Source: an uncultured Eubacteriales bacterium (GTDB lineage Bacteria > Bacillota > Clostridia > Christensenellales > Borkfalkiaceae). Taken from it: DNA of 64,000 nucleotides. A program made the translations under genes and the position numbers. The notes below the pieces were generated by a model. The model saw nothing but the letters and a program-made list of their open reading frames with translations, was not told the origin of the DNA and searched no databases. Where the stretch lies: NCBI GenBank assembly GCA_902767225.1, contig CACXGN010000003.1, forward strand, positions 1-64,000, written 5' to 3'. Of this stretch, positions 34,676 to 43,236 are shown piece by piece (position 1 is the first letter of the stretch; every line of letters starts with the position of its first letter).

Positions 34676-36604
34676 TTGAACAACAAAAAAGATATGAAAA
34701 AAGCGTCTTTTAAGACGGAAAATAAAAAGATCGGAAAAAAGGCGGACAAACAAAAGGCAACGCCTTCTTTGTCGTCAAAGAAAAACAGGGCGGCAAAGCC
34801 TTTCGAAGAAAAGCAAACGGCTAAAAGCAATAAGTCCGAAAAGACGAATAGTAAAAAGAATAAAGCGGCAAAAGGCAGACCGATAAAGGATAAACGCCAA
34901 AAAGCGGAACCTGTAAAAAATAGCGGGATTATAAACGTTAAAGCCGACAACAAGCAGAAAAAATCGCTTAAAATAAGATTTCTCGGCGGCGTGGGCGAAA
35001 TCGGAAAGAATATGACCGTGTTAGAATTCGGTAAAGATATAATCGTTATCGACGCGGGGCTTACTTTCCCCGGCGAAAATATGCCCGGCGTTGATCTGGT
35101 TATTCCGGACGTTACTTATCTTATCGAAAACAAAAACAAGATAAAAGGTTTCGTTATAACACACGGGCACGAAGACCATATAGGAAGTCTTCCGTTCATA
35201 TTAAAAGATCTTCCGAACGTTCCCGTTTTCGGCACGAAGTTAACGCTTACGCTTATTGAAAACAAACTTAAAGAACAAAACCTTAAAGACGTGAACTTAA
35301 ACTGCGTTAAGGCGGGCGGGATAATAAAACTCGGTGCGTTTACCGTGGAATTTATCAACGTTAACCACTCGATAGCGGGTGCGGTGGCTCTATCTATAAC
35401 CACACCGGTCGGCGTGATTTTTCACACGGGTGACTTTAAAATAGACTATACGCCCGTCAACGGCGAAACGACGGATTTAGGACGCATTGCGGAAATAGGC
35501 AGAAAGGGCGTTTTACTCTTTATGGCGGATTCTACCAACATAGAGATAGAAGGGACTACGATGAGCGAGGCGGTGGTTAAAGAAACGCTCGATCACGTGT
35601 TCTCCAAAAACCAAAAGCGCAGACTTATTATCGCCACTTTCGCGTCTAACGTGCATAGACTTCAACAGATTTTAGACCTTGCCGCAAAGTATAAAAGAAA
35701 GGTGGCGCTGTCAGGCAGAAGTATGATAAATATTGCCGAAGCGGCGGCAAAAATAGGCGAACTTAATATTCCCGAAAATCTTATCGTTGACGTGGAAAAG
35801 ACCAAAAAATTCCGCGACGAAGAGATAGTTATCGTATCGACCGGAACGCAGGGCGAACCCATGAGCGCTTTAACCCGTATGGCGAGCGGCTCTTTTTCAA
35901 ACGTTACGATAGGCGAAAACGACACGGTAGTTATAAGCGCGTCCGTAATCCCCGGAAACGAAAAGATGATATACGGCGTTATAAACAACCTATACCGTTT
36001 GGGTGCGGAAGTAATTTACGAGTCGTTAGAACCCATCCACGTTTCGGGGCACGCGTGCCGCGGCGAACTTAGGGTTTTGCACTCTTTGTTAAAGCCGAAA
36101 TTCTTTATTCCCGTTCACGGCGAATACCGCCACTTAAAAAAGCACGCAAGGCTTGCTTCTTCCATGGGTATGAAGGAAAGCAATATTTTAATAGCCGAGA
36201 TAGGCGATACGGTGGAACTTACTTCTTCAACGATGAAGTTCGGCGAAAAGTTCTCCGCAGGCTCACGCTTTGTGGACGGCGTGGGGATCGACGGGGCGGA
36301 CAGTTTCGTTTTAAGGGATAGGATACATCTATCCGAAGACGGGCTTATCGTCGTGGTTTTGGGCGTTAACGAGTTTTCGGCGGAAGTCGCTTCGCTTGAA
36401 ATTATAGGTAAGGGATTGATGCTAAGCGAAAGTATGATAGCCGAAGCAAAGGCAAACCTTAAAAATGCGCTTTCGCAAGTCGACTTAAAAAAGATGGGCG
36501 ACGAGACGGAGATTGCGTCTTTTATAAGAAGAAGTTTGAAAAATTACGTTTTCAAACAGACTAAGAAAAATCCGATGATCCTTCCGATCGTTTTAACGGT
36601 GTAA
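34676..36604 (+). CDS. rnj: Ribonuclease J with Lys-rich N-terminal extension
   Basis: This 642-aa RNase J is a metallo-beta-lactamase/beta-CASP enzyme of mRNA decay and rRNA maturation. The zinc motif HGHEDH lies at residues 163-168, followed by later HSIAG, HTGDFK and HVSGHA elements. About 95 residues before the conserved core (RFLGGVGEIGKNM) are very rich in Lys, Ser and Ala and look disordered, perhaps for RNA binding. The start is a TTG with perfectly placed AAGGAG; the ATG six codons later lies too far from that site. It heads an operon with two tRNA-modification genes. Confidence 0.92.
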   Translation: MNNKKDMKKASFKTENKKIGKKADKQKATPSLSSKKNRAAKPFEEKQTAKSNKSEKTNSKKNKAAKGRPIKDKRQKAEPVKNSGIINVKADNKQKKSLKIRFLGGVGEIGKNMTVLEFGKDIIVIDAGLTFPGENMPGVDLVIPDVTYLIENKNKIKGFVITHGHEDHIGSLPFILKDLPNVPVFGTKLTLTLIENKLKEQNLKDVNLNCVKAGGIIKLGAFTVEFINVNHSIAGAVALSITTPVGVIFHTGDFKIDYTPVNGETTDLGRIAEIGRKGVLLFMADSTNIEIEGTTMSEAVVKETLDHVFSKNQKRRLIIATFASNVHRLQQILDLAAKYKRKVALSGRSMINIAEAAAKIGELNIPENLIVDVEKTKKFRDEEIVIVSTGTQGEPMSALTRMASGSFSNVTIGENDTVVISASVIPGNEKMIYGVINNLYRLGAEVIYESLEPIHVSGHACRGELRVLHSLLKPKFFIPVHGEYRHLKKHARLASSMGMKESNILIAEIGDTVELTSSTMKFGEKFSAGSRFVDGVGIDGADSFVLRDRIHLSEDGLIVVVLGVNEFSAEVASLEIIGKGLMLSESMIAEAKANLKNALSQVDLKKMGDETEIASFIRRSLKNYVFKQTKKNPMILPIVLTV

Positions 36605-36605
36605 C

Positions 36606-37196
36606 TTGATAGGCGAACTGATTAAACTTCGTGCCGAAGCAAAGAAAAGCGGCGAGCCCATACTTCGCGACGCATCTTTTGAACTTTTGATAAAAACGGT
36701 TAAAGAGCATAAGCCGAAGTCTATGCTCGAAATAGGCGTGAACTTGGGGCTATCAGGTATCGCGATGCTGCTTTCTTCGGAAAACTCCCGCTTGACGGGG
36801 ATAGAGATCGACGAAGAAAAAGTTAAACTCGCAAGGCAAAATTACGCCAAGTTCGGCGTGGATAAAAGGGCGCGGATAATTCTTGGCGACGCAACCGAAG
36901 TTATACCCGTGCTTACCGGAAAATACGACTTTATTTTTCTCGACGGTCCGAAAGGGCATTACGGGGAATACGTTTCTTATTTATTGCCGCTATTATCGGT
37001 AAACGGAATACTTTTTGCGGATAACGTGCTGTTTCGCGGATACGTTACGGGTAAAGTAAAAACGCCGCATAGATTTGCCACCACCAAGCACGGTATGGAA
37101 AAATACTTAAAAACCGTGTGCGAAGATAAAAAACTTATAACAGAGATTTACGATATAGAAGACGGCGTTGCCGTCACGGAAAAACTTTCGGATTAA
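36606..37196 (+). CDS. trmR: tRNA 5-hydroxyuridine O-methyltransferase (TrmR/YrrM-like)
   Basis: This 196-aa SAM-dependent O-methyltransferase of the YrrM type has MLEIGVNLGLSGIAML (SAM motif I), GIEIDEE and FIFLDGPKGHYGEY (metal-linked motif). In B. subtilis TrmR methylates 5-hydroxyuridine at the wobble position to 5-methoxyuridine. The neighbouring U32 gene is the hydroxylation partner, so context supports the assignment. It starts with TTG 1 bp after the rnj stop and is translationally coupled. Confidence 0.82.
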   Translation: MIGELIKLRAEAKKSGEPILRDASFELLIKTVKEHKPKSMLEIGVNLGLSGIAMLLSSENSRLTGIEIDEEKVKLARQNYAKFGVDKRARIILGDATEVIPVLTGKYDFIFLDGPKGHYGEYVSYLLPLLSVNGILFADNVLFRGYVTGKVKTPHRFATTKHGMEKYLKTVCEDKKLITEIYDIEDGVAVTEKLSD

Positions 37197-37202
37197 GGCA
37201 AA

Positions 37203-38435
37203 ATGGAAAAAGTCGAACTTTTGTCGCCCGCGGGCGATATGGAAAAACTTAAAACCGCGATCTACTTCGGCGCGGACGCCGTTTATATCGGCGGAAAATC
37301 AATGAGCCTTCGCGCGCTTGCGGGGAACTTTTCGGACGAAGAAATAATATCGGCGACCGAGTTTTGCCACAAATTAAATAAGAAAATTTACGTTACGGTA
37401 AATATCTTTGCCAAAAACTCCGACCTATTCATGGCGGAAAGATACTTTAAGTTTTTGGAAAGCGCGGGGATAGACGGCGCTATCGTTTCGGACACGGGGC
37501 TTATCGCGCTTGCAAAAAGCGTCGCGCCGAAACTTCCTATAAATCTATCCACGCAGGCGAATACGCTTAACTATAAGACGGTGGAATTTTGGAAGAACTT
37601 CGGGGTCAAAAGGGTTATTTTGGCGAGAGAACTTTCGCTTAAAGAGATAAAGGAGATCCACCTTGCCGTTCCGGATATCGAGATAGAAACGTTTATTCAC
37701 GGCGCAATGTGTATATCTTACAGCGGAAGATGTCTTTTATCCGACTATCGCACGGGCAGACAATCTAACCGTGGAGAGTGCGTTCAGGCGTGCCGCTGGA
37801 ACTACGAGATAAGAGAACGCGGAAGCGACGGCGAGTTTATGGAGATAGAAGAAGACGAGCGCGGAAGTTATATTTTAAACAGTAAGGACTTAAACCTAAT
37901 AAATTATATCCCCGAACTTATAGACGCGGGCGTTTGCTCTTTTAAAATAGAAGGCAGGATGAAGTCCGAATACTATCTGGCGACGGTAGTGAACGCATAC
38001 AGAAGGGCGATAGACGCCTTTTATTCTAATGGCGCTGAATATAAAGAAAACCCGCTTTACGCTAATGAACTTGAAAAAACGGCGCATAGGGATTTTACTA
38101 CGGCGTATCTTTTAGGTGAGAATAAAAGGACGGTAAACTATACCGACAGCCAAAGCAAGGGTACGCATAAGTTTATAGCGTCGGTATTAGAGGGCAACGA
38201 TAACCGAGAATACGCGATAATAGAGATGAGAAACCGCTTTAAAGTCGGCGACGTTTTGGAAGTTTTATCCCCGTCTTTATCTTTTAATAAAAAGATAGCC
38301 GTAGAAAGGCTTACCGATATGTCGGATAAAGAGATTGAAGACGCAAAAATCGTTCAGCAAAAACTTAAACTTTATACGTCCGTAAAACTGTCCGCCGGGG
38401 ACATGCTCAGAAAGGAAGTGAAAGAACATGAATAA
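37203..38435 (+). CDS. trhP: U32 peptidase-family tRNA hydroxylation protein (TrhP-like)
   Basis: This 410-aa protein opens with ELLSPAGDMEKLKTAI and carries the U32 signature ETFIHGAMCISYSGRCLLS, followed by further cysteines in NRGECVQACRW. U32 proteins of this type form 5-hydroxyuridine at tRNA position 34, using prephenate in characterised bacteria. Bacillus has two such genes (yrrN and yrrO); only one is present here. It lies 6 bp after trmR, making a complete minimal route to 5-methoxyuridine. Confidence 0.85.
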   Translation: MEKVELLSPAGDMEKLKTAIYFGADAVYIGGKSMSLRALAGNFSDEEIISATEFCHKLNKKIYVTVNIFAKNSDLFMAERYFKFLESAGIDGAIVSDTGLIALAKSVAPKLPINLSTQANTLNYKTVEFWKNFGVKRVILARELSLKEIKEIHLAVPDIEIETFIHGAMCISYSGRCLLSDYRTGRQSNRGECVQACRWNYEIRERGSDGEFMEIEEDERGSYILNSKDLNLINYIPELIDAGVCSFKIEGRMKSEYYLATVVNAYRRAIDAFYSNGAEYKENPLYANELEKTAHRDFTTAYLLGENKRTVNYTDSQSKGTHKFIASVLEGNDNREYAIIEMRNRFKVGDVLEVLSPSLSFNKKIAVERLTDMSDKEIEDAKIVQQKLKLYTSVKLSAGDMLRKEVKEHE

Positions 38436-38743
38436 TTTTTGCTTTCCGTTCTTAGAATGCTAAGTGCGTCTTTCTAAAAATTTTATACCTGAAATAAAAA
38501 CTGTTTGGTCGAAAATTACGATAAAGAGATAACAGTTATAGAAAAGAAAAAATAGTAAAGAAAAAATATTTAAAAAAAGTTGCACAAAAAAACTGCGTGG
38601 AAAAACACGCGTTTTTTTCTATTTTTGACCTAAAATGACAAAAATTGTCCGTTTTGCACAAGAAAATTGATTTTTTATTAGTTATTTTGCTGAAAAAAAT
38701 CGCTGAAAAAAAGAAAAAAGTAACAAAAATTTTAAAAAATGGG
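38436..38743 (+). other. A/T-rich intergenic region with a terminator hairpin
   Basis: No gene is evident in this stretch of over 300 bases. A hairpin GCGTG/CACGC followed by seven T residues (38593-38617) is a likely terminator for rnj-trmR-trhP. Inverted copies of TTGCACAAAA occur near 38580 and 38652. The rest is A-rich. Confidence 0.5.
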
Positions 38744-38772
38744 TTGACTGATAGCCTTTTATAAGTTAAACT
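38744..38772 (+). promoter_or_regulatory. Promoter of the sugar-transport operon
   Basis: TTGACT (38744-38749), a 17-bp spacer and TAAACT (38767-38772). Transcription would start near 38779, so the ATG at 38781 is not the translation start. Confidence 0.65.
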
Positions 38773-38810
38773 TAGTCTGTATGAAAATAAAAAAAGGGAG
38801 AGTGTCTTCT

Positions 38811-39710
38811 ATGGCGGATAAAAAAATCGTTGAGATTTTTGACGATATAGAGTTTAATCACGTTTTCGGGCTTAAAGGGCTTGACAGTACAATCACAGGT
38901 CAGAACGTTTTCGGCGAACTTAAATGGGACGGGGCAAAACCCGGTCACAGTTGGACTATCACCGAGTGGAATTCTGCACATTTACTTAAAGACGAAGTTA
39001 CCGCGATTAAAACGGCAAACGGCGGAATAGACTTTAATAACGAAAGTAAATCGGTGGTTATATATCCCGGCAAAAATATGATCTCGCTTAAAACTCTTTG
39101 CTCTAAAGAATACAAAGCGCCGAGAAAATCTCATACCGATCCGTGGATACATCTTCTTCTTGAACAGAAAGTTCCAGAAAATCGTTCGGTATTTTTAGCT
39201 GACGTAGCTCACATGTTCGTAGAACTCGAATTTGAAATTCCGTTCGATAAAAACATGATGACCGAAAAGGAATTCAATCCGGATATGCATACTTCACAGG
39301 TTTCGTGGTATTTCACGATAGAGAACGCGGCGTCTGAAAAATTAGACTTCGAAGGCAGACCCGATTATTACTGGTTCGGGCTTCCGCTATACGATCACCG
39401 TTTCGGGATATTTAAGGGCGAAGATATTCAATACGATAGGGGCACTCAAAAACTTATATATAAGATGGACGAAAGTTCTTATATAAAAGACGATAAAATT
39501 CAGATCGGAAAAACCTATTCATTTAAAATAGATATAATCGAAAATTTAAAAAAGGGTTTCGATCTGACCAAGAAAGAAGGCTGGCTTAAAGGTGCCGAGT
39601 GGAAAGATATGAAGATAGGTTCTACCAACATAGGTTGGGAAAACCCCGGCACGTTAGATAGCGAATTTTTTATAAAGAAAATTTCGGTGAAAGCCGAACT
39701 TAAAGACTGA
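38811..39710 (+). CDS. Unknown cytoplasmic protein, paralogue of the 43237 lipoprotein
   Basis: I do not recognise this 299-aa protein. It has no signal peptide and is beta-rich. It aligns by eye with the lipoprotein at 43237: LKTLCSKEY with LTSLCSNEY, PWIHLLLEQKVPENR with KWVHLILTSTFLDPR, YYWFGLPLYDHRFGIF with FFWLGLRLFDTRYSFN, and STNIGWENPG with DFNIGWEMTN. I start it at ATG 38811 after GGGAG; an ATG at 38781 lies at the transcription start. It is the first gene of an ABC sugar-transport operon, so an intracellular carbohydrate-binding role is plausible but unproven. Confidence 0.65.
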   Translation: MADKKIVEIFDDIEFNHVFGLKGLDSTITGQNVFGELKWDGAKPGHSWTITEWNSAHLLKDEVTAIKTANGGIDFNNESKSVVIYPGKNMISLKTLCSKEYKAPRKSHTDPWIHLLLEQKVPENRSVFLADVAHMFVELEFEIPFDKNMMTEKEFNPDMHTSQVSWYFTIENAASEKLDFEGRPDYYWFGLPLYDHRFGIFKGEDIQYDRGTQKLIYKMDESSYIKDDKIQIGKTYSFKIDIIENLKKGFDLTKKEGWLKGAEWKDMKIGSTNIGWENPGTLDSEFFIKKISVKAELKD

Positions 39711-39755
39711 ATTAACCCGCCGAAACGGTTCGGCAAGAAAGATAAGGAGGAATAA

Positions 39756-41285
39756 ATGTCGAAGGTAAGATTTATATTGCTTGCGGTAATAATGGCGGCG
39801 CTTATGGTCGGCACGTATATCATAAAAGCAATGAATTCCGAAGGATATGATCCTTTCGACCCGTATACTATCGTTTTAGACGCTGGCGGCGATATCGGTA
39901 ACTATAACACAACGGCGTCTATGGAAAAGTCCACGTCTAACCCGTATCCGTATAACGAACTTGAAACTTTATGTAAAGAGTGGATGGCTCTTCCCGGAAA
40001 CGAAGACTATAAAGTCGTCGTTGCCGAAACAAGTTATAACGGATCAACGAGTTCACTTAGACCGCTTCTTAACGCGAAGACCGCTCCGGACGTTATTTAT
40101 ATGAACGGAACGACGGCTGAAGAAGATAAAGATAAAGGCTGGTTCGAGCCTTTAAAGAAATATCTTATGTCGCCTAACGTTTACTGCGAAGAAGGGACGC
40201 TCGGCTCCGAACGCTGGATAGACCTTTACGGTGGCGAAACTGAATTCGTTCCGCAGTCCGACGGCGAGTATTATTACATAAATATGGAGCGCATCCCGAT
40301 AGGTATAATTTATAATACCAAGATCCTTGAAGAATGTGGCATAAGTTATCCGTTTTCCAGTTTAACCGAACTTATAAACGCGGAAAAGAAAATTTCCCAA
40401 AGCAATAAGGGGTATACCTATTTAACGTCTTATCGTTGGCTTGATATTCAGCTTGAAAGCAATATGTTTGCCTATCTTTTGGACGATCCGTTGATAGATA
40501 TTGACGGGAATAAAAACCTTGACTTAAAGGAACTTATTTCCGCTTATAAAAACGGAAAATGGGCAGTCGATAACGATAGATATAAAGCGTATTTGGAACT
40601 TGTTCAGAAAAAGACAAAATACTATCCGAGAGCGTATGAAAGTTTAGACGCGCTTTCAAGTTTCGTTGGCGGCAGGGTTGCGTTTATGGAAGGAACGGGC
40701 GCGGTTTTGCGTCAGCTTTCGGTAAACACGTCAATACCGTTCACTTATAAAATAATGCCGTATCCCACGGTGGAACAGCAAGACCTTAAAAATTTGGGAA
40801 TAACGGGTGCAGACTCTATAACTAACGATACGCTTCGTCAAAGCAGACGCGGAACGGCGGGTTACGGAACGTCTTGGTGGGTAACCAACACCGCGCAAGA
40901 TAAGGGGCAAAAGACGGTCGATAAGATCGTAGATTTATTGATGTTCTTAACCGCTCCCGAACAGAATAATAGGCTCGTCAGTAAACTCGGCGGCGGAATA
41001 CCGCTCAATCCTAACGAAGGTATAGATATCAACGAATATTTAAAACCGCTTCTCGACCTTTACGTTGAAGACGCAAAAGACGAAAACAAGATAAGCTGGG
41101 CGGTTTGGAACAGTTGGAACGTTTTAGGCACGGATTACTCTAACCACTTTATGGAAGTAACAAAAAAATATATCAACGCAGAACTCAACGGCTCGCACAA
41201 CTTCTCTTTCGCAAACCTTGTTGACGATTTGAAAGGCACAACGGCGGCAACGATAAGAGAAAAAGAAAAAACTTTACCGAAATAA
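39756..41285 (+). CDS. Carbohydrate ABC transporter substrate-binding protein
   Basis: This 509-aa protein is a CUT1-type extracellular solute-binding protein (GGDIGNYNTTASM, LLNAKTAPDVIYMNG, FVGGRVAFMEGTGA, GYGTSWWVTNTAQ). The N-terminus is a single transmembrane helix (residues about 5-26) without a lipobox Cys, so it seems anchored by the helix rather than by lipid. AAGGAGG gives a strong ribosome site. It precedes two permease genes in the same operon. Substrate is unknown. Confidence 0.85.
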   Translation: MSKVRFILLAVIMAALMVGTYIIKAMNSEGYDPFDPYTIVLDAGGDIGNYNTTASMEKSTSNPYPYNELETLCKEWMALPGNEDYKVVVAETSYNGSTSSLRPLLNAKTAPDVIYMNGTTAEEDKDKGWFEPLKKYLMSPNVYCEEGTLGSERWIDLYGGETEFVPQSDGEYYYINMERIPIGIIYNTKILEECGISYPFSSLTELINAEKKISQSNKGYTYLTSYRWLDIQLESNMFAYLLDDPLIDIDGNKNLDLKELISAYKNGKWAVDNDRYKAYLELVQKKTKYYPRAYESLDALSSFVGGRVAFMEGTGAVLRQLSVNTSIPFTYKIMPYPTVEQQDLKNLGITGADSITNDTLRQSRRGTAGYGTSWWVTNTAQDKGQKTVDKIVDLLMFLTAPEQNNRLVSKLGGGIPLNPNEGIDINEYLKPLLDLYVEDAKDENKISWAVWNSWNVLGTDYSNHFMEVTKKYINAELNGSHNFSFANLVDDLKGTTAATIREKEKTLPK

Positions 41286-41326
41286 ATTTACGATTTATAT
41301 TCCTTAAAAAATAAAGGGGCAGATAA

Positions 41327-42295
41327 ATGAATAAAAACAAAAAGAAAGATAAAGTCGATCTTGACGCGTTGATACCGGAAGGGGTAACGCGGATAAAAAT
41401 CCATCATAAGAGCGATCTTAAAGCGTATATATGGTTAGCGCCCGCACTCATACTGTTGCTGACGTTTAACTTTATACCGCCGATAATGTCGCTTATCACG
41501 TCGTTCACAAGCTCAAACGGCGTAACTATGGAAAGATTCGTGTGGTTTGCTAACTACGGCGAAGCTTTAGCTGACGGCGTGTTCTGGCAATCTATATTAA
41601 ACGTGTTTATTATAACGATAGCGACGTTTATACTTACGCACGTAGCCAACCTTTTCCTTGCCGAATTGCTATATAGCATGAAAGCAAAACGCCTTTCGGC
41701 ATTTTATAGGGTAATGCTTATAATCCCGATGGTCGTTCCTATCATAGTAACGCTTATGATCACGCAATACATAACTTATTCCGCTTCCGAAAACAGCTTG
41801 GCGAATATCGTTATAGGTTGGTTCGGGGCAAAGCCTTCTATGTGGTTCTGGGATTCTAATCCCGCGATGGTAATATTTACTATCATCATAAGGGGCTTCC
41901 CGTGGGCGGGCGGCACGACGATGCTAATTTACCTTGCCGCACTTCAAGGAATTTCCACCGAAATGATCGAGGCCACAAAGCTTGACGGCGTTGGGTCTTT
42001 CAAGCGCATTGTTCACTTCCATTTACCCATGATGGTAGGGCAGATCAAATACTTTGTAATAACAGGTATAATCGGCGGTATGCAAGATTATAACGTTCAA
42101 CTTTTAATCACGCAGCCTGCGTCCGATAACGGCTCTTCAATGGTTCCCGGCTATCTTATTTACAGGCAGGCGTTCACGAATTCGAGATACGGTCTTGCCA
42201 ACGCCATAGGTATATTGCTGTTTATTTTGATACTTGGTTTAACCTTTATCAATAACAGATTTATCCAGAATAAAAACAGCGAGGAGGTTAAATAA
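41327..42295 (+). CDS. Sugar ABC transporter permease, MalF/UgpA type
   Basis: This 322-aa protein has six membrane helices and the EAA loop EMIEATKLDGVGSFKRIVHFHLP, which contacts the ATPase. It pairs with the permease at 42295, whose start overlaps its stop (TAATG). No ATP-binding subunit is encoded here; CUT1 systems in Firmicutes often share an MsmX-like ATPase. Confidence 0.92.
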   Translation: MNKNKKKDKVDLDALIPEGVTRIKIHHKSDLKAYIWLAPALILLLTFNFIPPIMSLITSFTSSNGVTMERFVWFANYGEALADGVFWQSILNVFIITIATFILTHVANLFLAELLYSMKAKRLSAFYRVMLIIPMVVPIIVTLMITQYITYSASENSLANIVIGWFGAKPSMWFWDSNPAMVIFTIIIRGFPWAGGTTMLIYLAALQGISTEMIEATKLDGVGSFKRIVHFHLPMMVGQIKYFVITGIIGGMQDYNVQLLITQPASDNGSSMVPGYLIYRQAFTNSRYGLANAIGILLFILILGLTFINNRFIQNKNSEEVK

Positions 42296-43212
42296 TGAAA
42301 GAACTCGTTGCAAACGACGGAACTGTCATAAAAAAGGTTAAATATAAAAAGACGGCGAAAGATAGGGTGGAGATCGGTAAGAAAGTTCTATCTTCCACTC
42401 TCGCTCAGATATTCATATGGTTCTTCCTATTGATGGCGTGGCTTTCAATTTACCTTATCGTGGTAAAGAGTATCAAAACCCCCACACAGGATCAGAAATG
42501 GCCGTTTGAACCCACGCAGATAATATGGCGCGTGGCGGTAAGCAACTATTCTATCGCATTGACGACGATAAGTAAGTTCATATTCAATTCGTTCGTTATA
42601 ACGCTGATCGGAACGGCAGGGCAACTTATCGTGCCGATACTCACGGCATACGCCTTCGTTCGTTTCCGCTTCCCCGGAAAGAACGCGATCTTTATGGGCT
42701 TTTTGGCACTCATGATGATCCCCGGAACTTTAACTTTAACCAGTCAATACATAATAGTTAAAACACTCGGTATGGTCAACTCGATATGGGGCGTTATATT
42801 GCCTGCGGTATCGGGCGCGATACCTATGTCGGTATTCCTATTGCGGTCTTTCTTCGGTGGCGTTTCGCAAGAGATGTTCGAGGCGGCAGAGATAGACGGC
42901 GCACGGGATCTTACGGTGCTTATGCGGATAATGGTTCCGCTTTCAATGCCGATTATCGCTGTTTTGGGCGTTCAGGCATTTATGGGTATTTGGAACGACT
43001 ATCTGTGGCCTAGCTTGGTTTTATTAAGATCGGATGCAAGGACTATATCCGTCGCACTCGTGTCGCTTACCGATCAATTCTATAATATGACGCACTCGTA
43101 TAGCGTAGCGTTTGCGGGATATTTGATTTCCGCAATACCGATAATAATCTTGTTCGTATTCTGTTCAAAGCAGTTCGTCGAAGGTATATCTGCGGGCGCG
43201 TTCAAGATGTAA
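42295..43212 (+). CDS. Sugar ABC transporter permease, MalG/UgpE type
   Basis: This 305-aa protein has six membrane helices and the EAA loop EMFEAAEIDGARDLTVLMRIMVP. FVRFRFPGKNAIFMG is typical of the MalG branch. It is translationally coupled to the preceding permease and followed after 24 bp by the lipoprotein paralogue gene. GAGGAGG precedes the start. Confidence 0.92.
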   Translation: MKELVANDGTVIKKVKYKKTAKDRVEIGKKVLSSTLAQIFIWFFLLMAWLSIYLIVVKSIKTPTQDQKWPFEPTQIIWRVAVSNYSIALTTISKFIFNSFVITLIGTAGQLIVPILTAYAFVRFRFPGKNAIFMGFLALMMIPGTLTLTSQYIIVKTLGMVNSIWGVILPAVSGAIPMSVFLLRSFFGGVSQEMFEAAEIDGARDLTVLMRIMVPLSMPIIAVLGVQAFMGIWNDYLWPSLVLLRSDARTISVALVSLTDQFYNMTHSYSVAFAGYLISAIPIIILFVFCSKQFVEGISAGAFKM

Positions 43213-43236
43213 CTTTTCCCGATAAGGAGAAAAATA

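Noticed and set aside
38436-38780. Small RNA or regulatory RNA in the A-rich gap before the transporter operon
   Set aside because: Only one terminator hairpin and weak inverted repeats are visible; there is no promoter upstream of the hairpin that would define a separate transcript.
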